In this document: positions 15,219 through 27,267 of the stretch, piece after piece
How positions within the stretch are numbered: the stretch's first letter is position 1
How the letters are laid out: each line of letters starts with the position of its first letter
Source: Leucobacter allii
Lineage (GTDB): Bacteria > Actinomycetota > Actinomycetes > Actinomycetales > Microbacteriaceae
Direction: 5' to 3'
Length of the DNA: 64,000 nucleotides
Assembly: GCF_022919155.1 (NCBI RefSeq)
Contig: NZ_CP095045.1
Coordinates: 1,922,001-1,986,000, forward strand
The notes under the pieces: model-generated
Database searches by the model: none
What the model was told of the DNA's origin: nothing
What the model saw: the letters and a program-made list of their open reading frames with translations, nothing else
Made by a program: the position numbers and the translations under genes

Positions 15219-16538
15219 CTACGGGGTCGGCGCGTGCGCGTCGTAGCGCTGGAAGCCGCGCGCCGTGCGCAGCAGGATCAGCATGATCCCGAGGATCAGG
15301 ATGCCGCCGATGAGCGCGGGCGCCCACAGCGCGAGGAGCGTCGCGAGCGCGCCCGCGATGAGGTCGCCGACACGGGGCCCGCCCGCGACCACGACGTAGA
15401 AGAGCCCCTGCATCCGGCCCCGCACGTCGTCCGGCGCGGCGGCCTGCAGGATCGTGGTGCGGAACACGGCGCTCACGTTGTCCGCCGCGCCCGTGCCGGC
15501 GAGCGCGAGACCCGCGAGCACGATCGCGGGGATGAGCGGCGTGTCGGCGTCGCGCGGCGCATCCGTGAGTCCCGTGACGAGGAGCACCGCGCCGAAGAGC
15601 GCCGTGCACGCGCCAAACACGGCGATCGCGAGCGTCACGGCGCGCCCCTGCCGGCGCACGCCGCCGAGCGGGCCGGAGAACAGCCCGCTGAGCAGCGAGC
15701 CGATCGCGAAGGCCGCGGTGAGCGCGCCGACCGTCACCGGCCCGCCGCCGAGCACGAGGGCCCCCGCGGCGGGGAACACGACGCGCGGCGTGCCGAGCGT
15801 CATCGCGATGAGATCCCAGACGAAGGTCGCGCGCACGTTCGGCGCGCGCTTGAGGAATCGCAGGCTCTCGAGCACCGAGCCGAGCCCGGCGCTCCGGCGC
15901 TCCCCGTCCGGCCGCATGCGCGGCAGGCTGAGGATGCCGAGGAACGCCCCGGTGAACAGCACGGCGTCGAGCAGGTAGGTCCACGGGACCCCGACGCTCG
16001 CGACGAGCACCCCGGCGACCGCCGGCCCCACCGTGATCGCGGCGCCCATGGTGATCCCGCTGAGCGCGGCCGCGGCCGGGAGCAGCTGGGTCGGCAGGAG
16101 CCGCGGGATGATCGCGCCGCGCGTGGCCCCCATGATCGTCGCGGAGGCGGCGTTGATCGCGGCCAGCGCGTAGTACGGCCAGGTCGCCTCCACACCGAGG
16201 AAGGCGATGACCGTCATCGTGCCGATGCTCAGCCACGCCGCCACCGCCGTGACGAGCGCGACGAGGCGGCGGTCGAAGACGTCGGCGAGCGCGCCGCCGA
16301 CGAAACCGGCGAGGATCATGGGCCCGAGCGCCCAGAGCGCGACGAGGGAGACCGCGAAAGTGGAGTGCGTGAGCTCGTAGACGTGCAGCCCCACCGCGAC
16401 GATCGTCACCTGCGCGCCGATCTGCGCGATCGAGGTGCCCGTCCAGAGCTTCGCGAAGGCGGGGCTCTGCCGCAGCGGCGCCGTATCGACCAGGAGCTCG
16501 CGCAGGCGTCGGCGCCGCGCGCCCGGTTCTCCACTCAC
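15219..16538 (-). CDS. MFS transporter, EntS/enterobactin-exporter-like
   Basis: 439 residues with about 12 membrane helices. The loop 2-3 motif GALADVFDRRLVALVT is the MFS signature. The overall pattern (AFAKLWTGTSIAQIGAQVTIVAVGLHVYELT at the start, AAPDDVRGRMQGLFYVVVAGGPRVGD near the end) resembles the MFS branch that includes the siderophore exporter EntS and macrolide-efflux-like pumps. Substrate unknown; no siderophore genes are nearby. Its GTG start at 16538 follows TAGGCT by 6 nt. Confidence 0.82.
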   Translation of the reverse strand: MSGEPGARRRRLRELLVDTAPLRQSPAFAKLWTGTSIAQIGAQVTIVAVGLHVYELTHSTFAVSLVALWALGPMILAGFVGGALADVFDRRLVALVTAVAAWLSIGTMTVIAFLGVEATWPYYALAAINAASATIMGATRGAIIPRLLPTQLLPAAAALSGITMGAAITVGPAVAGVLVASVGVPWTYLLDAVLFTGAFLGILSLPRMRPDGERRSAGLGSVLESLRFLKRAPNVRATFVWDLIAMTLGTPRVVFPAAGALVLGGGPVTVGALTAAFAIGSLLSGLFSGPLGGVRRQGRAVTLAIAVFGACTALFGAVLLVTGLTDAPRDADTPLIPAIVLAGLALAGTGAADNVSAVFRTTILQAAAPDDVRGRMQGLFYVVVAGGPRVGDLIAGALATLLALWAPALIGGILILGIMLILLRTARGFQRYDAHAPTP

Positions 16539-16544
16539 CGGCTC

Positions 16545-16550
16545 AGCCTA
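16545..16550 (-). promoter_or_regulatory. -10 box of the MFS gene (leaderless type)
   Basis: TAGGCT on the minus strand ends 6 nt before GTG 16538. It lies back to back with the plus-strand box at 16574. Confidence 0.55.
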
Positions 16551-16573
16551 TCGGCCGCGACGGGCCCCCGCGC

Positions 16574-16579
16574 TAGGCT
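16574..16579 (+). promoter_or_regulatory. -10 box of the DUF3097 gene (leaderless type)
   Basis: TAGGCT ends 7 nt before ATG 16587. Together with the 16545 box it makes a compact divergent promoter pair. Confidence 0.55.
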
Positions 16580-16586
16580 CGACCCC

Positions 16587-17429
16587 ATGTTCGACGACCG
16601 CTACGACCTCGATCCCGTCGCGCGCATGCGGCCGCGCCGCGGAGCCGTGCAGCGCCGCGAGGTCCCCCTCGCGAAGGGGCTCGTCGTCGAGCACTCCGAG
16701 ACGGAGTGGTGCGGCGCCGTCGTGGGCGTCCGCGAGGGGATCGTGCAGCTCGAGGACTTCCGCGGGAAGGTGCGCGCGTTCCCGCTCGCCGACGGCTTCC
16801 TCATCGACGGCGAGCCGGTGCGGCTCGTCCTGCCGAAGCGCGGTCCGGCCGGCCGGCAGCGCACCGCCTCCGGATCATTCGCGGCCGCGCCGCAGCCGGC
16901 GCGGGTGGCGATGCCGAGCCGCATCTTCGTCGAGGGCAAGCACGACGCCGAGCTGGTCGAGCAGGTGTGGGGGGCGGATCTGCGCGCGGAGGGCGTCGTG
17001 GTCGAGCTGCTGCAGGGCGCGGACAACCTCGCGCAGGTGCTCGACGTGTTCGGGCCGGGGCCGGACCGGCGGGCGGGCGTGCTGCTCGACCATCTCGTGC
17101 CCGGCAGCAAGGAGTCCCGGATCGCAGACGCCATCGGCCGGGGGCCGCACGGGGCGCACGTGCTCATCGTCGGCCACCCGTTCGTCGACATCTGGCAGGC
17201 GGTGAAGCCGGAGCGGGTCGGCCTCGCGTCGTGGCCGACCATTCCGCGCAGCATCGAGTGGAAGACGGGGATCTGCCGGGCGCTCGGCTGGCCCTCGGAC
17301 GACCCGGCGGACATCGCGGAGGCCTGGGCGCGGATCCGCGGTCGCGTCCGGCACTTCCGCGACCTCGAGCCGGAGCTCGTCGGACGCGTGGAGCACCTCA
17401 TCGATTTCGTCACGGTGCCGCCGGGCTGA
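16587..17429 (+). CDS. DUF3097 family protein, TOPRIM-like
   Basis: 280 residues, the full family length, found almost only in Actinobacteria. The N-terminal part has the family's EVPLAKGLVVEHSETEWCGAVVG block. The middle has RIFVEGKHDAELVEQVWG followed by GVLLDHLVPGSKESRI, an Glu...Asp-x-x-x-Gly-Ser-Lys-Glu arrangement like the acidic metal site of TOPRIM nucleases and primases. The last part has HPFVDIWQAVKPERVGLASWPTIPRSIEWKTG. No experimental role is known to me; a TOPRIM-type nucleic-acid activity is inference. Divergent from the MFS gene. Confidence 0.85.
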   Translation: MFDDRYDLDPVARMRPRRGAVQRREVPLAKGLVVEHSETEWCGAVVGVREGIVQLEDFRGKVRAFPLADGFLIDGEPVRLVLPKRGPAGRQRTASGSFAAAPQPARVAMPSRIFVEGKHDAELVEQVWGADLRAEGVVVELLQGADNLAQVLDVFGPGPDRRAGVLLDHLVPGSKESRIADAIGRGPHGAHVLIVGHPFVDIWQAVKPERVGLASWPTIPRSIEWKTGICRALGWPSDDPADIAEAWARIRGRVRHFRDLEPELVGRVEHLIDFVTVPPG

Positions 17430-17505
17430 GGATCCGCCGGGTCGGCGGTGCCGGGCGCCGCCCGCGGGCGTATCCTGGGAGCGTCGCACGCGCAGGGAGG
17501 TTCCG

Positions 17506-18428
17506 GTGCCGAAGCCCGTATTTCTGGTGATGCCCGAGTGGCAGGGATCCTCGTCGTCCCGCGCCATGCAGATCTCCGAGGGGGCCGCGCTGCTGCGCGA
17601 GGATCTGCCGCAGGCGGCTCGTCGCGACATCGACGTGCCGCTCGAGGCGGGCGACGCGCTCGGCACCCCGGTCGCACGGCTGAGCAGCGTGTTGCGCGCG
17701 CGGGATGCGGCGCGCGAGGCGCTCGAAGCGCTCGATCCGAGCGCGAGCACGCCGCTCATCGTCGGCGGCGATTGCGCATCGTCCCTGCCCGGCCTCGAAG
17801 CCGCGCTGCGCGCGCACGGCAGCGACGCCGTCGCGGTCCTGTGGTTCGACGCGCATCCCGACATCCAGCACCCGAGCACCTCGCCCTCGGGGCCGCCTCG
17901 GGGATGACCCTGCGCCACGCGCTCGGCGACGGCGCCCCGGATCTCGCGGCCTCGCCGCCGCTCTCGCCGGCGCTCCTCACGCTCGTCGGCACCCGCGCGA
18001 TCGACGACGAGGAGGACGCGGAGCTCGAGCGGCTGGGCATCCGGGTGCTCGCCCCCCATGACGGCGCCCTGGAGCGGGGCGCCGCGGCCGCGGCCCCGGA
18101 GACCGGCGTCCCGGCCCCGTCCCCCGACCCGGAGGCGCTCGGCGCCCGCGTGGCCGAGCTCCTCGCGGCGTCGGGCGCGCGGAGCGTCTACGTGCACGTC
18201 GACCTCGACGTGCTGGACCCCGCGGAGTTCTCGGCCGTGCACGCGCCCGTGCCCTTCGGCCTCAGCACCGCCCAGCTCACCCACGCGATCCGCGCAGCCG
18301 TGGCCGCGCTGCCGCTCGCGGGCGCGGCCATCTGCGAGTTCGCGCCGGCGGACGAGCGCGCGGCGGAGGAGGATCTGCCGACCGTGCTCCGGATCCTCGC
18401 CGCGCTCACCTCGGGCGGGGCCGCGTGA
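17506..18428 (+). pseudogene. Arginase/ureohydrolase-family gene broken by a -1 frameshift
   Basis: GTG 17506 with AGGGAGG upstream starts a protein reading VGGDCASSLP and LWFDAHPDIQHPSTSPSG, then it runs into a stop at 17905-17907. One frame over, starting within the same G-run (17889-17892), it continues as AASGMTLRHALG through VHVDLDVLDPAEF to the stop at 18426-18428. Joined, the product is about 307 residues, the right size for an arginase-family enzyme of the GGDC type, with all metal motifs present (GGDC, DAHPD, DLDVLD). One missing G in GGGG explains it: a real mutation, or a base-calling error, in which case the gene is intact. The stop overlaps the next gene's start. Confidence 0.75.
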
Positions 18429-18805
18429 GCGGAGCGGAGCGGCCGAAGCGCCTGCCGTTCGCCGGCCTGGGGCACGCCTACGCCACCTGCGTGGGCTTCG
18501 TCTGGGGGACGATCTGGAGCACGGGCCGCGTGGAACGCATCGACGGACTGTGGGTGTTCCGCGGGATGCCGCGGTGGAGCTTCGGGCGCGGCGGCAGCTG
18601 CGTCGGATCCTGCTACCTCACGGACGCGAACGTCTCGCCGCGGGTGCTGCGGCACGAGCGGGTGCACCGGGAGCAGTGGCGGCGCTACGGGCTCGCGCTG
18701 CCGCTGCTGTACCTGCTCGCCGGACGCGATCCGCTGCGCAACCGCTTCGAGATCGAGGCCGGGCTCGCCGACGGCGGCTACCTGCCGCGCCCGCGACGGC
18801 GCTGA
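18425..18805 (+). CDS. Small conserved protein with an HExxH motif
   Basis: 126 residues from GTG 18425, which overlaps the stop of the arginase-family gene by four bases. A short hydrophobic patch lies around residues 15-30. Near residue 77 it reads VLRHERVHREQWRRYG, so the zinc-protease signature HExxH is present with arginines around it, followed by a hydrophobic LALPLLYLL segment and RDPLRNRFEIEAGLAD, with an Asn/Glu pair that could give the third ligand. Similar actinobacterial proteins are often labelled Fe-S oxidoreductase, which the sequence does not support. Zinc binding is plausible, proteolysis unproven. Confidence 0.65.
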   Translation: MSGAERPKRLPFAGLGHAYATCVGFVWGTIWSTGRVERIDGLWVFRGMPRWSFGRGGSCVGSCYLTDANVSPRVLRHERVHREQWRRYGLALPLLYLLAGRDPLRNRFEIEAGLADGGYLPRPRRR

Positions 18806-18811
18806 GGCGGC

Positions 18812-19057
18812 TCAGGCCTCCCGCAGCCCCGCGAGGATCGCGTCGCGCAGCTCGCTCGGCGGGCAGTTGCTGATCCGCTCGTCCTCGCAGGCGCGCTTCA
18901 CGACCTCCGTGAGGTTGATGCAGACGCTCTGCTCGTCGCTGCAGTCGGGGCACTGCTCGATGTGCTCCCGGATCGGCGCGGACTCCTCCGCGCAGAGCTC
19001 GCCGCGGAGCATCTCGTACAGGTTGGCCTTGGCCTTCTCGCATCCGCAGTCGCTCAT
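18812..19057 (-). CDS. rsrA: Redox-sensing anti-sigma factor (RsrA-like, ZAS family)
   Basis: 81 residues. It contains the zinc-binding anti-sigma motif HIEQCPDC (His-x3-Cys-x2-Cys), with further cysteines at the N-terminus (CGCEKAK, GELCAEE) and later (INLTE...[11 protein letters not shown]). In RsrA, zinc and these thiols hold the sigma factor until disulfide stress releases it; in mycothiol-containing actinobacteria this pair controls thiol homeostasis. Its start overlaps the stop of the sigma gene by four bases (ATGA), so the two are translationally coupled at near equal amounts. Confidence 0.9.
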   Translation of the reverse strand: MSDCGCEKAKANLYEMLRGELCAEESAPIREHIEQCPDCSDEQSVCINLTEVVKRACEDERISNCPPSELRDAILAGLREA

Positions 19058-19695
19058 CGCGCGTCTCCCTTCTCCGCAGCCGCCTTCGAGGCCGTCGCAC
19101 CGGCCGTGCGCCGACCCGCATCAAGTCCAACGCCCTGCTCGCGCGCGTATTCCCCGAGGGACTTCCGCAACCGCGCCCGCCCGCGGTGCAGTCGGCTCAT
19201 CACGGTGCCGATGGGCACCTCGGCGATGTCGGCGATCTCCTGGTAGCTGAAGCCCTCGACGTCGGCGAGGTACACCGCCATGCGGAAGTCCTCGGGCAGC
19301 TCGTTGAGCGCCGTGCTCACGACGGAGTCCGGCGTGCGGTCGATCGCCTCCGCCTCCGCCGAGCGCGAGGACATCGCGGTGGTCGACTCCGCGCCGCCGA
19401 GCTGCCAGTCCTCCAGCTCGTCGACGGCGCCGAGATACGGCTCGCGCTGCTTCTTGCGGTAGGTGTTGATGTAGCTGTTCGTCATGATGCGGTACAGCCA
19501 CGCCTTGAGATTCGTGCCCTCCTGGAATGAGGCGAAGGCGGCGTAGGCCTTGAGGAAGGTCTCCTGCACCAGGTCCTGGGCGTCCTGCGGATTGCGCGTC
19601 ATCTTCATCGCGGCGCCGTAGAGCTGGTCGAGCATCGGCAGGGCGTCGTCCGCGAAGCGCTGCTCCAGGTTCGACTGCGGGGCGGGTTCACTCAC
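19054..19695 (-). CDS. sigR: ECF sigma factor of the SigR/SigH (redox stress) type
   Basis: 213 residues. Region 2 (residues 15-90) carries [17 protein letters not shown] and [24 protein letters not shown], near-diagnostic for SigR/SigH. Region 4 (130-190) carries [47 protein letters not shown] Gly/Ala-rich C-terminal tail follows. It directs RNA polymerase to thioredoxin and mycothiol recycling promoters after disulfide stress. Partnered with the anti-sigma gene immediately downstream. A TAGGAT -10 box 7 nt before the GTG suggests a basal housekeeping promoter; no GGAAT-type self-promoter is seen. Confidence 0.9.
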   Translation of the reverse strand: MSEPAPQSNLEQRFADDALPMLDQLYGAAMKMTRNPQDAQDLVQETFLKAYAAFASFQEGTNLKAWLYRIMTNSYINTYRKKQREPYLGAVDELEDWQLGGAESTTAMSSRSAEAEAIDRTPDSVVSTALNELPEDFRMAVYLADVEGFSYQEIADIAEVPIGTVMSRLHRGRARLRKSLGEYAREQGVGLDAGRRTAGATASKAAAEKGDAR

Positions 19696-19702
19696 GCTTC
19701 CG

Positions 19703-19708
19703 ATCCTA
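19703..19708 (-). promoter_or_regulatory. -10 box of sigR (leaderless type)
   Basis: TAGGAT on the minus strand, 7 nt from GTG 19695. Confidence 0.5.
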
Positions 19709-19733
19709 GCCCTGCGGGCTGCGGGTAGACTCG

Positions 19734-21290
19734 ATGACGATGCTGATCGCGAAGATGAACCAGGGCAAGGACGGCGACGAGACCGGGACCGGCGAGGGCG
19801 CCGAGGCCGCCGCCGAGCACTGGCCGGCGCCGGTCGCGGAGGGACGGATCGACGCGCGGGTGGCGCTGCCGGGCTCGAAGTCGCTCACCGGTCGCGAGCT
19901 CGTGCTCTCGGCGCTCGCGGATGGGCCGGGCACGCTCCGGGCGCCGCTCCACTCCCGCGACTCGGCGCTCATGATCGACGCCCTGCGCGCCCTCGGCACG
20001 GAGATCTCGGAATCGGGAGGCGACGGCGCCTTCGGCGCCGATCTGCGCATCGTGCCGGCTGCGGAGCTCACCGGCTCGACGAGCATCGCCTGCGGGCTCG
20101 CGGGCACCGTGATGCGCTTCGTACCGCCGGTCGCGGCGCTCGCGCTCGGACCGGTCGCCTTCGACGGCGACCCGTACGCCCGCAAGCGGCCCATGCGCCC
20201 GGTGCTGGATGCGCTGCGGGCGCTCGGCGCCGACATCGCCGACGAGGGACGGGGCGCACTCCCGTTCACGGTGCACGGCACCGGCGCGCTGCGCGGCGGA
20301 CGTGTCGAGCTGGACGCCTCGCTCTCGAGCCAGTTCGTCTCGGCCCTGCTGCTCGCCGGCGCCCGCTTCGCCGAGGGCGTGCACGTCGTGCACACGGGTG
20401 AGCGCGTGCCGAGCCTGCCGCACATCGAGATGACGCTCGAGACGCTGCGGGCCCGCGGGGTCGACGCCGCGAGCCCCCGCCCGGGCGAGTGGCTCGTGCG
20501 ACCGGGCCCCATCGCGGCGCGCGAGGTGCGCATCGAGCCGGATCTCTCCAACGCCGCGCCCTTCCTCGCCGCGGCCCTCGTCGCCGGCGGCCGCGTGACG
20601 GTGCCGGGCTGGCCCGCCGCGACGACCCAGGTCGGCGATTCGCTGCGGGGTCTCCTCGCCGAGTTCGGAGCCGAGGTGGCGCGCACCGACGGCGCGCTCG
20701 CCGTCGCCTCGGACGGCGCGATCCGCGGGGTCCGGCTGCACCTCCCCCAGGCGGGAGAACTCGCGCCGACCCTGGTGGGGCTCGCGGCGCTCGCGGCGCA
20801 CGGCCGGGACGGCACGGACGGCGAGCCGAGCGAGATCACGGGCATCGGGCACATCCGGCACCACGAGACGGATCGGATCGCCGCGCTCGTCGCCGAGATC
20901 AACGCCCTCGGCGGCGACGCCGCCGAGCTCCCCGACGGGATCGCGATCCGGCCCGCGGCGCTGCACGGCGGAGTGTGGCACAGCTACGCCGACCATCGCA
21001 TGGCGACGACGGGCGCCCTCATCGGGCTCCGGGTGCCCGGGGTCGAGGTGGAGGACGTGGCCTCCACGGCGAAGACGCTGCCGCAGTTCACGGACCTGTG
21101 GCAGCGGATGCTCGGGATCGCGGGCCCCGCGGGCGAGCCCGGCGCCGTCCGATCCCAGCAGCTCCTCTCCGGCGCCGCGGGCGGCCTCGCCGCGGCGGGG
21201 CTCGCGGGCGGGCTCGGCGGCGATGCCTGGACCGTCGAACCGACGGCGGGGCCGGGCTTCGACCTCGGCGGCGGATTCGACGACGCATGA
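19734..21290 (+). CDS. aroA: 3-phosphoshikimate 1-carboxyvinyltransferase (EPSP synthase)
   Basis: 518 residues as read from ATG 19734; ATG 19740 is also possible and fits a TAGACT box at 19726 better. EPSP synthase joins shikimate-3-phosphate and phosphoenolpyruvate in the chorismate pathway. Seen: [18 protein letters not shown] (substrate loop, usually GSKSxTNR), [54 protein letters not shown] and [16 protein letters not shown]. The last 60 residues are Gly/Ala-rich and beyond the normal enzyme end. The stop overlaps rsgA (ATGA), a common pairing in actinobacteria. Divergent from sigR. Confidence 0.93.
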   Translation: MTMLIAKMNQGKDGDETGTGEGAEAAAEHWPAPVAEGRIDARVALPGSKSLTGRELVLSALADGPGTLRAPLHSRDSALMIDALRALGTEISESGGDGAFGADLRIVPAAELTGSTSIACGLAGTVMRFVPPVAALALGPVAFDGDPYARKRPMRPVLDALRALGADIADEGRGALPFTVHGTGALRGGRVELDASLSSQFVSALLLAGARFAEGVHVVHTGERVPSLPHIEMTLETLRARGVDAASPRPGEWLVRPGPIAAREVRIEPDLSNAAPFLAAALVAGGRVTVPGWPAATTQVGDSLRGLLAEFGAEVARTDGALAVASDGAIRGVRLHLPQAGELAPTLVGLAALAAHGRDGTDGEPSEITGIGHIRHHETDRIAALVAEINALGGDAAELPDGIAIRPAALHGGVWHSYADHRMATTGALIGLRVPGVEVEDVASTAKTLPQFTDLWQRMLGIAGPAGEPGAVRSQQLLSGAAGGLAAAGLAGGLGGDAWTVEPTAGPGFDLGGGFDDA

Positions 21291-22369
21291 GCTGGCTGAC
21301 GCCCGACGACGCGGACGACGACGTCCCGTACGGCGAGTACGCCGATCATCGGGTGCGCGAGCGCCCGAACCCGAAGGCGAACCGGCCGCGCACGAAGCGC
21401 CGGCCGGAGCACGCCGACGCGGTCATCGGCATGGTGACGGGGGTGGACCGCGGCCGCTACGCCGTGCGGATCGGCGCGGGCGCCGATCCCGACGACGCCC
21501 GCGAGCGCACGCTCACGGCGGCGCGGGCGCGCGAGCTGCGGCGCACCGCCATCGTCATCGGCGACCGCGTGCAGCTCGTCGGCGACACGAGCGGCGACGA
21601 GGGTTCGCTCGGCCGGATCGTCGGGCTCGAGCCCCGCACCACGCTGCTGCGCCGCAGCGCGGACGACAGCGACCGCGTCGAGCGCGTCATGGTGGCGAAC
21701 GCCGACCAGATGCTCATCGTGGTCGCCGCGGCGAACCCCGAGCCGCGGGTGCGCCTCGTGGACCGCTACCTCGTCGCGGCCTACGACGCCGGGATCCGCC
21801 CGCTCATCTGCGTTACGAAGACCGACCTCGCCGACCCGGCACCGTTCCTCGCGCACTTCGCCGCACTCGAGGTGCCCGTGTTCCGCATCGCGCACGCGGG
21901 CGGCGCGGAGGACGCCGTCGCCGGCCCGCTCGCCGGGATCCGCGCGGCGCTCGCGGGGCGGACGACCGTGTTCGTCGGCCACTCGGGAGTCGGCAAGTCG
22001 ACCCTCATCAATGCGCTCGTCCCCGAGGCGCAGCGCGCGACGGGGCACGTGAACGAGGTGACCGGGCGCGGCCGCCACACCTCCTCCTCCTCCGTCGCGC
22101 TGCGGGTGGCCACGCCGGGCGCAGCGGACGGCGAGGCGGGCTGGGTCATCGACACCCCCGGCGTCCGCTCCTTCGGGCTCGGCCACGTCACGGGCGAGGG
22201 GATCCTCCGCGGCTTCACCGACCTCGCCGAGCTCATCGAGCGCTGCCCCCGCGGCTGCACGCACCAGGACGACGCGCCGGACTGCGCCCTCGACGCCGCG
22301 GTCGCCGACGGCCGGCTCGACGCGGCCGGCGCCGCCCGCGTCGAGTCGCTCCGTCGACTGCTCAGGTAG
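21287..22369 (+). CDS. rsgA: Ribosome small-subunit biogenesis GTPase RsgA
   Basis: 360 residues. Circularly permuted GTPase with motif order TKTD (G4, residue about 180), GHSGVGKSTLIN (G1), DTPGVRSFG (G3), then the C-terminal zinc knuckle built from CPRGCTHQDDAPDC (Cys-x4-Cys-x-His...Cys). The N-terminal OB-fold region (residues 45-120) includes GDRVQLVGDTSGDEGSLGRIVGLEPRTTLLRR. It checks late 30S ribosome assembly. The start codon overlaps the aroA stop, giving translational coupling. Confidence 0.93.
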   Translation: MSWLTPDDADDDVPYGEYADHRVRERPNPKANRPRTKRRPEHADAVIGMVTGVDRGRYAVRIGAGADPDDARERTLTAARARELRRTAIVIGDRVQLVGDTSGDEGSLGRIVGLEPRTTLLRRSADDSDRVERVMVANADQMLIVVAAANPEPRVRLVDRYLVAAYDAGIRPLICVTKTDLADPAPFLAHFAALEVPVFRIAHAGGAEDAVAGPLAGIRAALAGRTTVFVGHSGVGKSTLINALVPEAQRATGHVNEVTGRGRHTSSSSVALRVATPGAADGEAGWVIDTPGVRSFGLGHVTGEGILRGFTDLAELIERCPRGCTHQDDAPDCALDAAVADGRLDAAGAARVESLRRLLR

Positions 22370-22380
22370 CGGTCCGCCGA

Positions 22381-22386
22381 TAGGCT
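22381..22386 (+). promoter_or_regulatory. -10 box of bcp (leaderless type)
   Basis: TAGGCT, 6 nt before ATG 22393, so bcp has its own promoter despite being only 23 bp after rsgA. Confidence 0.55.
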
Positions 22387-22392
22387 GGAGGG

Positions 22393-22866
22393 ATGACCGA
22401 TCGCGCACTCCTCGAAGCCGGAACCGAAGCCCCCGCATTCACCCTCCCCGACCAGGACGGCCGGAGCCGCTCGCTCGCGGACTACCGAGGCGAGCGGGTG
22501 ATCCTCTTCTTCTACCCCGAGGCCATGACCCCGGGCTGCACGACGGAGGCCTGCGATTTCCGGGACTCCACCGCGCCGCTCGAGGCCGCCGGCTACCGGG
22601 TGCTCGGGATCTCCCGCGACGCCGTGGAGAAGCTGCGCCGCTTCGCCGACCGAGACGGCCTCGAGTACCCGCTCCTCAGCGACCCGGAGCTGTCCGTGCA
22701 CCACGCCTACGGGGCGTACGGGGAGAAGAACAGCTACGGCCGCATCATCGAGGGCGTCATCCGCTCGACCTTCGTGATCGATGCCGAGGGGCGCGTCGCG
22801 CACGCTCTCTACAACGTGAAGGCCACCGGCCACGTGGCCCGCGTCCGCAAGCTCCTCGGGATCTGA
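22393..22866 (+). CDS. bcp: Thiol peroxidase of the Bcp/PrxQ family
   Basis: 157 residues. Peroxiredoxin fold with FFYPEAMTPGCTTEACDFRD: the first Cys is the peroxidatic residue and the second, five residues later, the resolving Cys typical of atypical two-Cys PrxQ. It reduces hydroperoxides in the cytosol using thioredoxin. C-terminal IRSTFVIDAEGRVAHALYNVKATGHVARVRKLL completes the fold. Its closeness to sigR/rsrA fits a redox neighbourhood, though no SigR promoter motif is seen. Confidence 0.92.
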   Translation: MTDRALLEAGTEAPAFTLPDQDGRSRSLADYRGERVILFFYPEAMTPGCTTEACDFRDSTAPLEAAGYRVLGISRDAVEKLRRFADRDGLEYPLLSDPELSVHHAYGAYGEKNSYGRIIEGVIRSTFVIDAEGRVAHALYNVKATGHVARVRKLLGI

Positions 22867-22898
22867 GCGCCGGGCGCTCGCGCGCCCCGGCCCGGGCG

Positions 22899-23330
22899 CT
22901 ACTCCCCCGCCTCGGCCCGCTCGGCGACCGTGCGCGTGTCGGGCTGGGCGAGGATCGCCGCCAGGAACCCGAGGAGCGCGGCGGCGGCGAGGGCGAAGCC
23001 GAGCCACCACGGGCCGATCCCGATCTGCAGGCACCCCGTCCCCGCCGCGAACAGCAGCACGTGCACCGTGACCGCCGAGCCGCGCACCCAGCTCGCCCGG
23101 CCGCGGAGCGCGCCGACGAGGGTGATGACGACCCAGAGCAGGCAGACCGCCGCCATCACCACGAGGCTCACGTTCTGTAGCATGGAGCCCGCGGAGCCCG
23201 CGGAGCCCGCGGCGCCGATGACGGTCATCACCACCACCCCGGCGAGGAACGCGCTCTCGAGGGCGAGCAGCACGCGCAGCGCCGCCCACCCCGCCAGGGA
23301 TCGCGGGTGATCAGCGGGTGACGAAACCAT
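22899..23330 (-). CDS. Small integral membrane protein of unknown function
   Basis: 143 residues from ATG 23330 (AAAGAGAG upstream); reading from TTG 23357 adds nine residues and is less likely. Four hydrophobic helices are evident: ALRVLLALESAFLAGVVVMTVIG, a second around VSLVVMAAVCLLWVVITLVGAL, a third around VTVHVLLFAAGTGCLQIG, and WWLGFALAAAALLGFLAAILA. A short Gly-Ser-Ala repeat joins helices 1 and 2. The layout resembles small actinobacterial membrane proteins of unknown role. Divergent from whiB1, with a 199-bp AT-rich promoter region between. Confidence 0.7.
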   Translation of the reverse strand: MVSSPADHPRSLAGWAALRVLLALESAFLAGVVVMTVIGAAGSAGSAGSMLQNVSLVVMAAVCLLWVVITLVGALRGRASWVRGSAVTVHVLLFAAGTGCLQIGIGPWWLGFALAAAALLGFLAAILAQPDTRTVAERAEAGE

Positions 23331-23370
23331 TTCGGCTCTCTTTCCAAACAATTGCAAGTTACCTATTGAT

Positions 23371-23399
23371 TTGCACTTGCATCCGTGAAACTATATAAC
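23371..23399 (+). promoter_or_regulatory. Consensus-like housekeeping promoter of whiB1
   Basis: TTGCAC (23371-23376), a 17-bp spacer, then TATAAC (23394-23399), an unusually good sigma-70-type match in the only clearly AT-rich core stretch of the window. The predicted transcript start near 23406 leaves a leader of about 124 nt before whiB1. Confidence 0.7.
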
Positions 23400-23529
23400 C
23401 CGTCGAGTTTCGCGCACACCGACGTGAGCATTCTCAGCCACGTTTCAGGTAGTTACGGCGCGAGATCTTGGCTTCTAGCCTCTCCAGTATTTCGCGTGCG
23501 TGCGCAGATTAACTAGGAGGACACCCAGA

Positions 23530-23778
23530 ATGGATTGGCGCGAGCAGGCTGCATGCCTCACCGTGGACCCCGAGCTCTTCTTCCCGGTCGGCAACACCGG
23601 CCCGGCCGTGGAGCAGATCGAGCGCGCGAAGTCCGTCTGCGCGCGCTGCACCGTCACCGAGATGTGCCTGCAGTACGCGATGGACACGGGCCAGGACTCG
23701 GGCGTCTGGGGCGGCCTGAGCGAGGACGAGCGGCGCGCCCTCAAGCGCCGCGCCGCCCGCGCGCGCCGCGCCTCCTGA
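23530..23778 (+). CDS. whiB1: WhiB1-family iron-sulfur transcription factor
   Basis: 82 residues from ATG 23530, preceded by TAGGAGG. Four cysteines hold the [4Fe-4S] cluster: Cys9, then Cys37, Cys40 and Cys46 in VCARCTVTEMC. The sigma-contact turn GVWGGLSEDERRALKRR follows, then an Arg/Ala-rich basic tail that contacts DNA. The opening MDWREQAACLTVDPELFFPVGN is WhiB1-like. WhiB1 is an essential, NO-sensitive partner of the primary sigma factor in mycobacteria. Strong promoter upstream, strong hairpin terminator downstream. Confidence 0.92.
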   Translation: MDWREQAACLTVDPELFFPVGNTGPAVEQIERAKSVCARCTVTEMCLQYAMDTGQDSGVWGGLSEDERRALKRRAARARRAS

Positions 23779-23805
23779 GCGCCCGCGGCGCTCGCGCCGC
23801 AGGAT

Positions 23806-23845
23806 GACGAAACCCCGGGCCGCCGAAGCGGCCCGGGGTTTCGTC
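23806..23845. terminator. Strong bidirectional terminator between whiB1 and argG
   Basis: Perfect 18-bp stem GACGAAACCCCGGGCCGC (23806-23823) with its complement at 23828-23845 and a CGAA tetraloop. The A-run (left) and T-run (right) inside the stem ends give a short U-tract in each direction. It serves whiB1 (+) and argG (-, ending 23855). Confidence 0.88.
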
Positions 23846-23854
23846 GTTCGCGGC

Positions 23855-27265
<3,411 letters not shown>

Positions 27266-27267
27266 TC

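Noticed and set aside
12432..17429. A 1665-codon plus-strand frame
   Set aside because: Only its end (16587-17429, DUF3097) is real. The rest is antisense to the methylase, hydrolase and MFS genes, with Arg/Ala/Gly-rich junk composition typical of shadow frames in high-GC DNA.
17870..17910. Programmed -1 frameshift in the arginase-family gene
   Set aside because: No X-XXY-YYZ slippery heptamer and no clear downstream pseudoknot; a one-base loss in GGGG explains it more simply.
19696..19733. SigR-dependent autoregulatory promoter (GGAAT-N18-GTT)
   Set aside because: Motif absent in the short sigR-aroA gap; only a housekeeping-type TAGGAT box is seen.
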